Source: Niastella sp.
GTDB lineage: Bacteria > Bacteroidota > Bacteroidia > Chitinophagales > Chitinophagaceae
NCBI GenBank assembly: GCA_017744515.1
Contig: JAGIBF010000025.1
Location: 1-64,000, forward strand
Reading direction: 5' to 3'
DNA length: 64,000 nt
Made by a program: the position numbers and the translations under genes. Below the pieces are notes generated by a model. The model did not search any database. It was not told the DNA's origin and was given only the letters and a program-made list of their open reading frames with translations. Below, piece by piece: positions 8,260-17,084 of this stretch (position 1 is the stretch's first letter; every line of letters starts with the position of its first letter).

Positions 8260-9627
8260 ATGCCCGGCACCATACTTCTTATAGACGACGAAGAAAAACT
8301 ACGCGGCCTCCTTAAACGCATCATTACCCTCGAAGGATTTACGATCTATGAAGCTTCGGACCTTAAAGCCGGCACGAAACTACTGGATAGGGAGCCCATC
8401 GACGTAGTGTTGTGCGACGTGAAGCTGCCGGATGGAAGTGGTGTAGACTTTGTAAAAGAAGTGAAGACGAAGCGTCCTGCTATCGAGATCATCCTGCTGA
8501 CAGCCTATGGCAATATTCCCGACGGCATACAGGCTATGAAGAATGGCGCTTTCGATTACATTACCAAAGGCGATGACAACGACAAGATTATTCCCTTGCT
8601 CATGCGGGCTATGGAAAAAGTGCAGTTGCAAAAACGCATCGAGCAGCTGGAGCAGCAGGTAGGAAAGAAATACAGCTTTGAAAATATTCTCGGCAGTGCT
8701 CCACTGATCAGAGAAGCGATCGACCTGGCGCGCAAAGTGGCGCCATCGGATGCCACGGTGTTATTGCTGGGCGAAACGGGTACGGGTAAAGAAGTGTTTG
8801 CACAGGCCATTCATGCCGGAAGCAAACGTGCCGGTAAACCATTCATCGCTTTAAACTGCAGTGCCTTCAGCAAAGAGTTACTGGAAAGTGAACTGTTTGG
8901 CTATCGTGCCGGTGCGTTTACCAGTGCGGTAAAAGATAAAAAAGGATTGATCGAAGAAGCCAATAATGGAACGCTTTTTCTCGACGAGATCGGTGAGATG
9001 CACATAGACCTGCAAAGCAAATTATTGCGGGTGCTTGAAACCAGTGAGTTTATCAAAGTGGGTGACACCAAACCCACGCGGGTAAGCGTGCGGATCATTG
9101 CTGCTACCAACCGGCACCTGCAACAGGAAGTGGCCGCCGGCAAATTCCGGGAAGACCTTTTTTATCGCCTCAATGTATTTGTTATTCCCTTGCCGGCGCT
9201 GCGCGACCGGAAGAAAGATATTCCTGTGATGGCGGAGTATTACCTGCAATTGTTTGCGAAGAAAGCCAACCAACGCATTGAAGGCATGGATGCCGGTTTC
9301 CTGGAGCACCTGCAACGTCATGACTGGAAGGGTAATATCCGGGAGTTAAAGAACATCATGGAGCGGGCGGTGATACTGGCCGACGGTCCATTGCTGACCG
9401 TGAATAACCTGCCGGTGGAGTTACAACAACAAGTGGATAGTGCGATTAGTGGCAATGGCCATCACACGCTTTCTGCTTTTTCCCTGGCCAGTATGGAAAA
9501 ACTGCATATTCAACGGGTGCTCAATCATACCAAAGGAAATAAAACAGAAACCGCCCGTCTGCTCGACATTGGGCTCACTACTTTATACAGGAAGATCGAG
9601 GAATATGGCTTGGGTCGTGAATCTTGA
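8260..9627 (+). CDS. NtrC-family sigma-54-type response regulator
   Basis: 455 residues with three domains. The receiver (5-120) has acidic pocket DDE, phosphoacceptor D53, T81 and K103. The AAA+ domain (about 140-370) has Walker A GETGTGKE (171-178), Walker B LFLDEIGE (239-246) and an arginine-rich sensor region. The C-terminal FIS-type HTH is at about 412-447 (TETARLLDIGLTTLYRKI). The sigma-54 contact loop reads GAFTSA (218-223) where GAFTGA is usual. The start at 8260 is preferred over an upstream in-frame ATG at 8200 because the promoter box overlaps that extension. The gene lies near the dctA and kdp genes and may be the partner of the kinase at 18207-19907, or act as a DctD-like regulator; the partner is not certain. 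Confidence 0.9.
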   Translation: MPGTILLIDDEEKLRGLLKRIITLEGFTIYEASDLKAGTKLLDREPIDVVLCDVKLPDGSGVDFVKEVKTKRPAIEIILLTAYGNIPDGIQAMKNGAFDYITKGDDNDKIIPLLMRAMEKVQLQKRIEQLEQQVGKKYSFENILGSAPLIREAIDLARKVAPSDATVLLLGETGTGKEVFAQAIHAGSKRAGKPFIALNCSAFSKELLESELFGYRAGAFTSAVKDKKGLIEEANNGTLFLDEIGEMHIDLQSKLLRVLETSEFIKVGDTKPTRVSVRIIAATNRHLQQEVAAGKFREDLFYRLNVFVIPLPALRDRKKDIPVMAEYYLQLFAKKANQRIEGMDAGFLEHLQRHDWKGNIRELKNIMERAVILADGPLLTVNNLPVELQQQVDSAISGNGHHTLSAFSLASMEKLHIQRVLNHTKGNKTETARLLDIGLTTLYRKIEEYGLGRES

Positions 9628-9628
9628 A

Positions 9629-9676
9629 CTGTCAGGCTGAGTCCCGCAGAGCGGGATAAACTTTGTCGAAGCCTCT
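9629..9676 (+). repeat. Dispersed intergenic repeat, family 1 (variant copy d)
   Basis: GTCAGGCTGAG, then an inserted small hairpin TCCCGCAGAGCGGGA, then CTTTGTCGAAGCC. It immediately follows the response-regulator stop codon. Confidence 0.6.
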
Positions 9677-9703
9677 TGGAAAGAAGTTGTTGGCTTCACT
9701 GAA

Positions 9704-9742
9704 GCCCTTCGACAGGCTCAGGGTGACAACGATTCAGGTGAC
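9704..9742 (-). repeat. Dispersed intergenic repeat, family 1 (copy e, inverted)
   Basis: Read on the minus strand, this repeats the doubled unit at 8047-8086 with only a few changes, including the GTCACCTGAATCGTT first half. It lies between the convergent response-regulator and dctA genes and may form a stem able to end transcription from both sides. Confidence 0.78.
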
Positions 9743-9750
9743 AGCTCCTT

Positions 9751-11007
9751 TTATCCCAGTACCTCTTTCGCTTTTTCCATATCGAGTTCCTTTTCCCATT
9801 TGGACACAAACAAGGTAGCTACAGCATTGCCAATGATGTTGGTAAGGGCCCTGGCTTCACTCATAAACCGGTCGATACCCAGTATCAAGGCGAGGCCAGC
9901 CACGGGGATGTTGCCAGCTGCCGGCAGGGTTGCCGCCAGTGTAATGAAGCCGCTGCCGGTTACACCGGCTGCTCCTTTGGAAGTAACCATCAGCACTACC
10001 AATAGGGTAAGCTGCTGCGAGAAGCTCATGGGTGTGTTGGTGGCCTGCGCAATAAAGATAGCTGCCATGGTAAGGTAAATAGAAGTGCCATCGAGGTTGA
10101 AAGAATAACCCGTTGGCACCACCAGTCCTACTACCGGTTTGGAACAGCCTGCTTTTTCCAGCTTCTCGATCAGGCTGGGCAGGGCTGATTCACTGGAGGA
10201 AGTACCCAGCACGATCAGCAATTCTTCTTTTAAATAAGCCAGCAGTTTAAAGATGTTCAGGCGTATGGAATACAACACTGCGCCCAGTACGATGACGATA
10301 AATATGATGCAGGTAAGGTAAAAGGTGCCCATCAGCTTGGCCAGCGATTGCAGGCTGCCTGCACCATACTTGCCAATCGTAAATGCCATAGCGCCCAGGG
10401 CACCCAGCGGCGCCACCCGCATGATGATGTGGATGATGCCAAACAGGATATCTGAAAATCCTTTTACAAAAATCATGACCGGTTGTGCGCGGCTGCCGAG
10501 CTTTAAGGCGGCGGTTCCAAACAACACAGAGAACAACAGTATCTGTAACAAGTCGCCTTTGGCAAAGGCATCGATAATGGTGTGCGGTATGATATTCAGC
10601 AGGAACTCCACGGTGGTTTGTGCTTTGGGAGCGGCAGCTACATCTTTGAGTGCGTTGGGATCAAGTTTGGAAACATCTACGTTCATGCCTTCTCCGGGAC
10701 GAAGGATGTTGATGGCTGCCAATCCGATCAACAAGGCAATGGTAGTCAGTATCTCAAAGTAAATAAGTGCCTTCACGCCTACGGTGCCTGCCTTCTTCAT
10801 ATCGTCCATGCCCGCCATGCCGCTCACGATGGTACAGAAGATCACCGGTCCTATCAGCATTTTCACCAGCCGGATGAACCCATCGCCGAGCGGCTTTAAC
10901 TGCACCGCAAAAGCCGGATAGAAATGACCCAGTAAAATACCGGTTACGATCGCTACAATTACCTGGAAATAAAGAGTCTGGTAGAACTTCTTACGCTTTG
11001 GGATCAT
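9751..11007 (-). CDS. Dicarboxylate/amino-acid:cation symporter (DctA/GltP family)
   Basis: A 418-residue inner-membrane carrier of the DAACS family, importing C4-dicarboxylates or glutamate/aspartate with protons or sodium. Family signatures are the serine-rich hairpin [16 protein letters not shown] (about residues 270-285), the motif [24 protein letters not shown], and [15 protein letters not shown] in hairpin 2. About eight hydrophobic helices can be traced. Length is typical (410-440). Substrate cannot be told from reading; the NtrC-type regulator next to it recalls DctD-controlled dctA systems. It diverges from the kdp operon and shares a 246-base upstream region that holds tandem palindromes. 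Confidence 0.88.
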   Translation of the reverse strand: MIPKRKKFYQTLYFQVIVAIVTGILLGHFYPAFAVQLKPLGDGFIRLVKMLIGPVIFCTIVSGMAGMDDMKKAGTVGVKALIYFEILTTIALLIGLAAINILRPGEGMNVDVSKLDPNALKDVAAAPKAQTTVEFLLNIIPHTIIDAFAKGDLLQILLFSVLFGTAALKLGSRAQPVMIFVKGFSDILFGIIHIIMRVAPLGALGAMAFTIGKYGAGSLQSLAKLMGTFYLTCIIFIVIVLGAVLYSIRLNIFKLLAYLKEELLIVLGTSSSESALPSLIEKLEKAGCSKPVVGLVVPTGYSFNLDGTSIYLTMAAIFIAQATNTPMSFSQQLTLLVVLMVTSKGAAGVTGSGFITLAATLPAAGNIPVAGLALILGIDRFMSEARALTNIIGNAVATLFVSKWEKELDMEKAKEVLG

Positions 11008-11077
11008 GCGGTCAAGATATGGAAATAATCCCTATTTCCGTTAATCCATCAAATCCAATCAATCAAGGTTCAGACAT

Positions 11078-11112
11078 TTTCATTTTGGAAGCCTGCCTTT
11101 CCAAAATGGAAG
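11078..11112 (+). promoter_or_regulatory. Tandem TTYC-N5-GRAA operators between dctA and kdp
   Basis: Two 13-base palindromes: TTTCATTTTGGAA (11078-11090) and TTCCAAAATGGAA (11099-11111). Their centres are 21 bases apart, two helical turns, as expected for cooperative dimer binding. The same paired arrangement occurs at 16059-16091 and 19990-20022. The regulator is unknown; the NtrC-type protein at 8260-9627 is the obvious candidate. Confidence 0.65.
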
Positions 11113-11214
11113 GGTTTTAACCTGCCTTCTTGCACCGGCTTAAACCTGTAAAATCTTTTAAATCCCTTTACAACAGTGTATTACAGCCTTCCTGTAGTGG
11201 TGGTGGCCGCCACC

Positions 11215-11228
11215 GGTATACCCTTTGC
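11215..11228 (+). promoter_or_regulatory. Candidate kdp promoter (ambiguous type)
   Basis: GG (11215-11216) and GC (11227-11228) are separated by exactly 10 bases with a T-rich -12 side (CTTTGC), as in sigma-54 promoters, but the usual TGGCAC at -24 is missing. The same bases (TACCCTTTG) are a one-base-longer version of the TAnnTTTG -7 box. Either reading would start transcription just before the ATG at 11254. Confidence 0.35.
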
Positions 11229-11253
11229 CAATCCTATAGGCAAAAAGGTAAAA

Positions 11254-11364
11254 ATGAAAACATATAAAAAGCCCTTCGATCAACGGTTCAAACTACACAT
11301 CGTAGTTCCAACCATTTATGTAGCGGTGCTGGTAGCACTGCTGATCTCATCACTCATTCAATAA
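11254..11364 (+). CDS. 36-residue single-pass membrane micropeptide, kdp operon leader
   Basis: MKTYKKPFDQ starts the peptide; residues 1-15 are basic and residues 18-34 are a hydrophobic helix (IVVPTIYVAVLVALLISS). An A-rich AAAAAGG stretch at 11242-11248 precedes the ATG. An in-frame ATG at 11176 is less likely because it would lie upstream of the candidate promoter. It is 10 bases upstream of the next micropeptide and in the same direction as kdpFABC. I do not recognise a family. A small accessory subunit or stabiliser of the Kdp pump is an inference from position only. Confidence 0.6.
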   Translation: MKTYKKPFDQRFKLHIVVPTIYVAVLVALLISSLIQ

Positions 11365-11374
11365 AAGATAAGAT

Positions 11375-11458
11375 ATGCTGACAGTTATTTTATTAATAGC
11401 CGGGATCACCTGTTTCGCACTTTTCTTCAAGTGCGTTGACTTCTTTGAAAAAGTGTAA
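11375..11458 (+). CDS. 27-residue hydrophobic micropeptide upstream of kdpF
   Basis: The peptide is MLTVILLIAGITCFALFFKC followed by VDFFEKV. One membrane helix (residues 2-18) is followed by a short charged tail. Very short proteins with a hydrophobic helix ending in a Cys/Glu-containing tail precede kdpF in other bacterial kdp operons, as far as I recall, but their function is not established. Spacing of 10-11 bases on each side points to co-transcription with the flanking small genes and kdpF. Confidence 0.65.
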   Translation: MLTVILLIAGITCFALFFKCVDFFEKV

Positions 11459-11469
11459 ACACAAATTAT

Positions 11470-11550
11470 ATGATGAATTTACTCTTCGCCGTATCCATCC
11501 TGGTATTTATTTACCTGGTGTACGTGCTGCTGAAACCCGAAAAATTTTAA
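11470..11550 (+). CDS. kdpF: Potassium-transporting ATPase subunit KdpF
   Basis: A 26-residue single-helix protein (MMNLLFAVSILVFIYLVYVL then LKPEKF). The YLVYxLLxPEKF ending is the KdpF hallmark; in E. coli this peptide stabilises the KdpABC complex. A second ATG at 11473 is equally possible. It lies 20 bases upstream of kdpA, the normal place. Confidence 0.9.
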   Translation: MMNLLFAVSILVFIYLVYVLLKPEKF

Positions 11551-11570
11551 TTCCTAAACACGTTGGACAA

Positions 11571-13283
11571 ATGAATACAGAATTAACCGGTGTGGTCGTA
11601 ACGTTCCTGATTACCGTGCTGCTGGCGTTCCCGCTGGGCCGGTACATCGCCCGGGTGTTCCGGGGCGACAGGACGATCACCGACTTCATGAACCCCGTAG
11701 AGCGGTTTATTTTCCGCATCAGTGGTATCGACCCCACTAAAAGGATGAACTGGAAAGAGTTCCTGAAAGCCATGCTTACCATCAACATGCTGTGGTTTGT
11801 ATATGCTTTCTTCCTGCTCCTGTTTCAGGATAAACTGCCACTCAACCCCGATGGGAACCCCGGGCAAACGCCTGACCTCGCTTTCAATACGGCCATCAGT
11901 TTTCTGGTGAACTGTGACCTGCAACACTATTCCGGTGAATCGGGCGCTACTTACCTCACGCAGTTGTTTGTGATGAACTTCCTGATGTTTGTAAGTGCTG
12001 CCACCGGCATCGCAGCGCTCGTAGGTGTGCTGAATGGCCTGAAAGAAAAGACCACCAACAACCTTGGTAACTTCTGGAGCATCTTTACGAAAACAATTAC
12101 CCGCCTATTGTTGCCGCTGAGCATTGTAGTGGCCCTGTTGCTGGTGTTCAATGGTACGCCTGCCAGCTTTGATGGTAAAGACACCATTACTACGCTGCAG
12201 GGAGATACGGTGCAAGTGTCGCGTGGACCTGCTGCCGGTATGATCGCCATCAAGCACATCGGCACCAACGGTGGTGGCTGGTTTGGCGCCAACTCGGCCC
12301 ACCCGCTCGAGAACCCCAATTACTTTACCAATATGGTGGAACTGGTTGCGCAGATGATCATTCCTATTGCTATGATCTTTGCGCTCGGTTTCTACATCAA
12401 CCGCAGGAAATTCGCTTATGTAATATTTGGCGTGATGACGATCGGTATGCTTTGTTTGTTGATCCCAACGATCAACTGGGAAGTAAACGGCAGTCCGGCC
12501 ATCGCTCAATTAGGGGTGGCGCAGCCCACTGGCGCCATGGAAGGCAAGGAAGTAAGGTTTGGTCCTGCGTCCTCCGGTTTCTGGAGCATCGTTACCACCA
12601 TCATCTCTACCGGTTCTGTAAACTCCATGCACGATAGCTCGATGCCTTTATCGGGCATGATGCAAATGCTCGGCATGATGATCAATGCTTTTTATGGCGG
12701 CTGTGGTGTAGGTATTCTGAACTACCTCATCTATGTGATCATCGCAGTATTTATTGCGGGCCTCATGGTGGGGCGCACGCCAGAGTTCATGGGCCATAAA
12801 GTGGAAGCGCGTGAAGTGAAGATCGCGGCCATTGTGACACTCTTCTCAGCATTCCTGTTGAAAGCAGGTGTGGCACTGGCAGCTTACTTCGTGGCCCATC
12901 ATCCAGAAGCTGCGTGGGCGGTGAGGCCGGGCAACTGGCTGAACAACCCCGGTTATCATGGCTTCTCTGAAATGTTGTACGAGTTCACTTCTGCCAACGC
13001 CAATAATGGTAGTGGCTTTGAAGGGCTGGGCGATAATAATATCTTCTGGAACCTGTCTACCGGTATCGTGCTCATCCTGTCGAGGTTCATACCGATCATT
13101 GGTCCCATAGCGATCGTTGGATTATTGGCCAATAAGAAGTTTATCCCTGAATCACCCGGAACGCTCCGTACAGATTCCGTTACGTTCGGGATGATGACAT
13201 TCGCAGTTATTATAATCATTAACGCCTTATCCTTTTTCCCTGCTTTAACACTGGGGCCAATTGCTGAATATTTCAGTATGTAA
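11571..13283 (+). CDS. kdpA: Potassium-transporting ATPase, potassium-binding subunit KdpA
   Basis: 570 residues, ten or so membrane helices, the K+-selective channel-like subunit of the Kdp P-type ATPase. Conserved segments include NPVERFIFRISGIDPTKRMN, the selectivity-filter loops around FLVNCDLQHYSGES, GTNGGGWFGANSAHPLENP and STGSVNSMHDSSMPLSG. The start was placed at ATG 11571 (MNTELTGVVVTF) because the upstream extension of the frame overlaps kdpF and has no family resemblance. Length is slightly above E. coli KdpA (557). Confidence 0.96.
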   Translation: MNTELTGVVVTFLITVLLAFPLGRYIARVFRGDRTITDFMNPVERFIFRISGIDPTKRMNWKEFLKAMLTINMLWFVYAFFLLLFQDKLPLNPDGNPGQTPDLAFNTAISFLVNCDLQHYSGESGATYLTQLFVMNFLMFVSAATGIAALVGVLNGLKEKTTNNLGNFWSIFTKTITRLLLPLSIVVALLLVFNGTPASFDGKDTITTLQGDTVQVSRGPAAGMIAIKHIGTNGGGWFGANSAHPLENPNYFTNMVELVAQMIIPIAMIFALGFYINRRKFAYVIFGVMTIGMLCLLIPTINWEVNGSPAIAQLGVAQPTGAMEGKEVRFGPASSGFWSIVTTIISTGSVNSMHDSSMPLSGMMQMLGMMINAFYGGCGVGILNYLIYVIIAVFIAGLMVGRTPEFMGHKVEAREVKIAAIVTLFSAFLLKAGVALAAYFVAHHPEAAWAVRPGNWLNNPGYHGFSEMLYEFTSANANNGSGFEGLGDNNIFWNLSTGIVLILSRFIPIIGPIAIVGLLANKKFIPESPGTLRTDSVTFGMMTFAVIIIINALSFFPALTLGPIAEYFSM

Positions 13284-13299
13284 GAAAGTGAGGCAACAA

Positions 13300-13360
13300 G
13301 TCAGTGGTGAGTAAAGTAGCGTCAGTCACAAACTCACCCACCTCACCACTGATACTCACC
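13300..13360. repeat. Dispersed inverted repeat, family 2, between kdpA and kdpB
   Basis: TCAGTGGTGAG (13301-13311) and CTCACCACTGA (13342-13352) form a perfect 11-base inverted repeat with a 30-base loop. The same core occurs at 48420-48502, and weaker relatives are near 8108 and 34165. It fills most of the kdpA-kdpB gap and could act as an RNA processing or stability element inside the operon. Confidence 0.65.
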
Positions 13361-13376
13361 ATTAAAATTGAACACA

Positions 13377-15428
13377 ATGAAAAGTAATAATAGCAATACA
13401 CTGTTTCCCCGGGCCATGGTGCTGAGCGCCCTGAAACAGTCTTTTGTAAAACTGAATCCCAAAAGCATGTTCCGCAACCCGGTCATGTTTACCGTGGAGC
13501 TCGGAACCTTCATCATGCTGGGTGTTTGTATCTGGATCGCAACCGGTGAAGCATCGCAGGGCAGCATGGCCTACAACGCCATCATTACCGCTATTCTCTT
13601 CATCACGGTGCTGTTTGGCAACTTTGCTGAAGCCATTGCGGAAGCACGCGGCAAAGCGCAAGCCGACAGTCTGCGCAAGACAAGAGAAGACACGCCTGCC
13701 AAAAAGATATTCCCAGTAGGAGAGATATACACCAACGAAGTGAAAGTGGTGCCTTCTTCCCAACTGCGCAAAGGAGACCGGTTTGTGTGTGAGGCTGGTG
13801 ATGTGATCCCCATGGATGGAGAGATCATTGAAGGCCTGGCTACCATCGACGAGTCGGCCATCACGGGTGAATCGGCTCCGGTGATCAGGGAAGCAGGTGG
13901 TGATAAATCATCTGTTACCGGCGGTACCAAAGTGCTGTCCGACAGGATTGTGGTACAGGTGACTACAGAGCCGGGCGAAAGTTTTCTCGACAAGATGATT
14001 GCACTGGTAGAAGGCGCTTCCCGTCAGAAGACGCCCAATGAAATAGCACTGACCATCTTACTGGCCAGCTTCACGCTCATCTTCATCATCGTGTGTGTAA
14101 CGTTGAAGCCTTTTGCCGACTATGCCAATACATCCATTACTATCGCGGCCTTCATCTCTTTATTTGTATGTCTTATCCCTACTACCATTGGTGGTTTGCT
14201 TTCTGCCATCGGTATCGCAGGTATGGACAGGGCGCTGCGTGCCAATGTGATCACCAAGAGTGGTAAGGCAGTGGAAACAGCCGGTGACCTCGATACTTTG
14301 TTGCTTGATAAAACGGGCACCATCACCATTGGTAACCGTAAGGCTACCCGGTTTTGGCCTTCCGGCAATGTAAAAGAAAATGACTTCGTCGAAGCCTGTA
14401 TCCTTGCTTCGCTTGCTGATGAAACACCTGAAGGAAAATCCATCATCGAACTGGCTACCAACAAAGGCGTGAAGCATACGCCATCGGCCAACGGAATCAA
14501 GTTTATTCCTTTCAGTGCCGAAACGCGCAGCAGTGGTGTTGATCTTAGTGATGGCACCAAGATCCGTAAAGGCGCTTCCGATGCTATCAAGACGCTTGTC
14601 AGGAAATCAGGCAACGGATATCCTATCGAGACAGAAGAAAAAGTACAACAGATCGCAAAGCTTGGCGGCACCCCGCTCGTAGTAAGCCGTAATGAATCGG
14701 TGCTGGGCGTGATCGAATTGCAGGACATCATCAAGCCTGCTATCCAGGAGCGTTTTGAGCGCCTGCGTAAAATGGGCGTTAAGACGGTGATGGTGACCGG
14801 TGATAATCCGCTCACTGCAAAATACATCGCCGAAAAAGCGGGTGTAGATGATTTTATTGCCGAGGCAAAACCCGAGGATAAAATGAACTACATCAAGAAA
14901 GAACAGCAAAGCGGTAAGCTGGTAGCGATGATGGGTGATGGTACGAACGATGCGCCCGCACTGGCACAGGCCGATGTAGGCGTGGCCATGAACAGTGGTA
15001 CACAGGCTGCCAAAGAAGCGGGTAATATGGTGGACCTCGACAATGATCCTACCAAGCTCATCGAGATCGTGGAGATCGGCAAGCAATTGCTGATGACCCG
15101 TGGTACGCTCACTACCTTCTCCATTGCCAATGATGTGGCCAAGTACTTCGCTATCGTGCCAGCCTTATTCATTACTTCTATTCCGGCTTTGCAGGCGCTG
15201 AACATCATGCACCTGAAAAGCCCTGAGAGCGCTATTCTCTCCGCCATCATATTCAATGCGCTCATAATCCCGATCCTGATACCGCTGGCGTTGCGTGGTG
15301 TGGCGTACAAACCTATTGGTGCCAGCGCCTTGCTGAGAAGGAACCTGTTTATCTATGGTCTGGGTGGAATCATCGTTCCGTTCATAGGTATTAAACTGAT
15401 CGATATGTTGTTGGGCCTGTTTATGTAA
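13377..15428 (+). CDS. kdpB: Potassium-transporting ATPase, ATP-binding subunit KdpB
   Basis: 683 residues, the catalytic P-type ATPase subunit. The phosphorylation motif DKTGT starts at D311 (E. coli D307). The actuator loop is TGESAPV, the nucleotide-binding domain has the KGAS motif, and the hinge is [31 protein letters not shown] followed by [31 protein letters not shown]. The ATG at 13377 was chosen over a TTG nine bases upstream. Seven membrane helices fit the family. It is 93 bases after kdpA with a hairpin repeat between. Confidence 0.97.
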   Translation: MKSNNSNTLFPRAMVLSALKQSFVKLNPKSMFRNPVMFTVELGTFIMLGVCIWIATGEASQGSMAYNAIITAILFITVLFGNFAEAIAEARGKAQADSLRKTREDTPAKKIFPVGEIYTNEVKVVPSSQLRKGDRFVCEAGDVIPMDGEIIEGLATIDESAITGESAPVIREAGGDKSSVTGGTKVLSDRIVVQVTTEPGESFLDKMIALVEGASRQKTPNEIALTILLASFTLIFIIVCVTLKPFADYANTSITIAAFISLFVCLIPTTIGGLLSAIGIAGMDRALRANVITKSGKAVETAGDLDTLLLDKTGTITIGNRKATRFWPSGNVKENDFVEACILASLADETPEGKSIIELATNKGVKHTPSANGIKFIPFSAETRSSGVDLSDGTKIRKGASDAIKTLVRKSGNGYPIETEEKVQQIAKLGGTPLVVSRNESVLGVIELQDIIKPAIQERFERLRKMGVKTVMVTGDNPLTAKYIAEKAGVDDFIAEAKPEDKMNYIKKEQQSGKLVAMMGDGTNDAPALAQADVGVAMNSGTQAAKEAGNMVDLDNDPTKLIEIVEIGKQLLMTRGTLTTFSIANDVAKYFAIVPALFITSIPALQALNIMHLKSPESAILSAIIFNALIIPILIPLALRGVAYKPIGASALLRRNLFIYGLGGIIVPFIGIKLIDMLLGLFM

Positions 15429-15468
15429 CCTGATGACAAAACGAATAATCAATCATAAATAATCTGAA

Positions 15469-16032
15469 ATGAAAAAGTATATATTACCTGCCCTCAAGCT
15501 CACCGTTGTAATGATCGTGTTGCTGGCATTGGTATACCCTGCCCTCATAGCCGCTGTTGGTAAAGCGGCGCCCGGTGCAGGAAAAGGTGAAACGGTTGTA
15601 GTGAATGGCAAAGTGGTGGGCTATGCGCTCATAGGCCAAAAGTTCACAGACGATAAATATTTCCAGGGCCGTCCTTCTGCTGTAGACTATAATGCTGCCG
15701 GTTCTGCCGGTTCCAATAAAGGTCCTTCCAATCCCGACTACCTGAAGGTAGTGCAGGAAAGGATCGACAGTTTCCTGGTGCATAATCCCGGTGTGAAGAA
15801 AGAAGAAATACCGGCCGAGTTGGTAACAGCTTCCGGTAGCGGCCTCGATCCGGACCTTTCACCGGCTGCTGCTAAAATCCAGGTAAAAAGGATTGCAGCT
15901 ATCCGCAAGCTGGATGAGGCGAAACTCACAGCGCTGGTAGAGCAGCATATCCAAAAGCCATTCCTCGGATTAATGGGACCTGCTAAAGTTAATGTGCTTA
16001 AGCTCAACGTAGCCCTTGATAAACTGCCATAA
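15469..16032 (+). CDS. kdpC: Potassium-transporting ATPase subunit KdpC
   Basis: 187 residues with one N-terminal membrane helix (residues 7-30) and a soluble domain that helps ATP binding to KdpB. Conserved segments are GQKFTDDKYFQGRPSAVDYN, SGSNLGPSNP-like GSNKGPSNPDY, VTASGSGLDPDLSP (the KdpC signature) and VLKLNVALDKLP at the C-terminus. Length is normal (about 190). It is the last pump gene; a strong hairpin follows at 16069-16100. Confidence 0.96.
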   Translation: MKKYILPALKLTVVMIVLLALVYPALIAAVGKAAPGAGKGETVVVNGKVVGYALIGQKFTDDKYFQGRPSAVDYNAAGSAGSNKGPSNPDYLKVVQERIDSFLVHNPGVKKEEIPAELVTASGSGLDPDLSPAAAKIQVKRIAAIRKLDEAKLTALVEQHIQKPFLGLMGPAKVNVLKLNVALDKLP

Positions 16033-16049
16033 GATTTTGCGTGTGCTTA

Positions 16050-16075
16050 CTTACTCCCTTTCAAAATGAAAAAGC
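16050..16075 (+). repeat. 26-base perfect inverted repeat, left copy
   Basis: Bases 16050-16075 (CTTACTCCCTTTCAAAATGA then AAAAGC) are the exact reverse complement of 20006-20031. The pair brackets the DUF, GNAT, kdpD-like and kinase genes. The core TTTCAAAATGAAA (16059-16071) is one of the TTYC-N5-GRAA palindromes. Confidence 0.8.
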
Positions 16076-16100
16076 CCTTTCCTTTTTGGAAAGGCTTTTT
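16069..16100 (+). terminator. Terminator after kdpC, overlapping an operator-like palindrome
   Basis: AAAAAGCCCTTTCC (16069-16082) pairs with GGAAAGGCTTTTT (16088-16100), with one bulged C, and ends in a T run, so it should stop transcription after kdpC. Its apex TTTCC-N5-GGAAA also matches the operator motif, with its centre 20 bases from the neighbouring palindrome at 16059-16071. Confidence 0.75.
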
Positions 16101-16116
16101 CCCAAATCAATCAGTC

Positions 16117-16476
16117 ATGATTACTCAATATGAAGTGACCTCTCTCCTCAAAGAAGAGCTTCCAAGATTAACAGGCGATAGTTACCCATCGAGGTTCGCC
16201 ATGGATGTATATAAGTCCGTACAGTGTTTTTCCGATTATACAAAGCAGGCGGTGGAAGACCACAACTTCAATCTCGCTCAAAAATGCTTTCATGTAGCAG
16301 AAGGGCTATACCGTGATGGTGACGCCATTGTAAAGAATGTGATCGAGAACGTTTTTGTTTTCTCCATCACTTCCTTCATGCCTAAAGACCGTATCCAAAA
16401 ACTCATACTGCAATCCATTATCCCTGCCTCGCTGTACACCGTGTACGTGAAACAGGTAATGGGAAGCGGTTGCTAA
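16117..16476 (+). CDS. Conserved hypothetical soluble protein of the kdp sensor operon
   Basis: 119 residues from ATG 16117. A longer frame from 16066 runs through the terminator stem and was not used. The protein is alpha-helical with no signal peptide or membrane segment. Notable parts are YPSRFAMDVYKSVQCFSDYT (residues ~22-41) and FNLAQKCFHVAEGLYRDGD. Three cysteines are present. I do not recognise the family with confidence; it may belong to one of the DUFs known only in Bacteroidota. It is first in a four-gene unit with GNAT, a KdpD-like sensor and a kinase, so a role in potassium or osmotic signalling is a guess from position. Confidence 0.75.
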   Translation: MITQYEVTSLLKEELPRLTGDSYPSRFAMDVYKSVQCFSDYTKQAVEDHNFNLAQKCFHVAEGLYRDGDAIVKNVIENVFVFSITSFMPKDRIQKLILQSIIPASLYTVYVKQVMGSGC

Positions 16477-16493
16477 CATATAAACATAAAATC

Positions 16494-17084
16494 ATGGAAC
16501 CAGATAGTATCAGCGTCCGCTATGCGGACAGTAACGACGAACAGTATGCTCAACAGATAGTCAATGAAATGGAAAGTTCTGCGAAGGCCAGGGGAACCGG
16601 TATCTCCAAACGTTCTCCGGAATCCATGGCTTTAAAGATGCGGGAAGGAAAAGCCGTGATAGCTCTTACAGCAGATGGTGAGTGGGTAGGATTTTCCTAC
16701 ATAGAAGTGTGGGCCAACGGAGAATTCGTTTCCAACTCCGGGTTGATCGTAAATCCCTTGTATCGCAACCAGGGTGTAGCAAAAGCCATTAAGGAGAAGA
16801 TATTTCAGCTCTCCCGGGACAAGTACCCACAATCAAAAGTATTCAGCATTACCACCAGCATGGCGATCATGAAAATGAACACCAGCTTAGGCTTTGAACC
16901 GGTAACTTTCGGGCAGTTAGCCGTAGGTGAAAGTTTCTGGCAGGGTTGTAAGAGCTGTGTCAATTATACTATACTGCGGGGAAAGGAATGCAGGAACTGT
17001 CTTTGTACAGCCATGCTTTTCACGCCTGCCCCTGCAAGGAAAAAAGTTAACTTAGAGAACGCTATCCAACATCATCATGCCTGA
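16494..17084 (+). CDS. GNAT-family N-acetyltransferase
   Basis: 196 residues from ATG 16494. The acetyl-CoA-binding region is SNSGLIVNPLYRNQGVAKAIKEKIF (about residues 82-106), containing the R/Q-x-x-G-x-A loop. The preceding VGFSYIEVW strand is also typical. A cysteine-rich tail (SFWQGCKSCVNYTI, ECRNCLC) may bind a metal or be structural. Its stop overlaps the start of the KdpD-like gene by eight bases (ATGCCTGA), implying coupled translation. The acetyl acceptor is unknown. A GNAT enzyme is not part of characterised Kdp systems, so its place here is of interest. Confidence 0.82.
   Translation: MEPDSISVRYADSNDEQYAQQIVNEMESSAKARGTGISKRSPESMALKMREGKAVIALTADGEWVGFSYIEVWANGEFVSNSGLIVNPLYRNQGVAKAIKEKIFQLSRDKYPQSKVFSITTSMAIMKMNTSLGFEPVTFGQLAVGESFWQGCKSCVNYTILRGKECRNCLCTAMLFTPAPARKKVNLENAIQHHHA

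Noticed and set aside
11490..11571. A KdpA start upstream of 11571
   Set aside because: The upstream extension runs through kdpF in another frame and has no similarity to KdpA N-termini; ATG 11571 fits the family.
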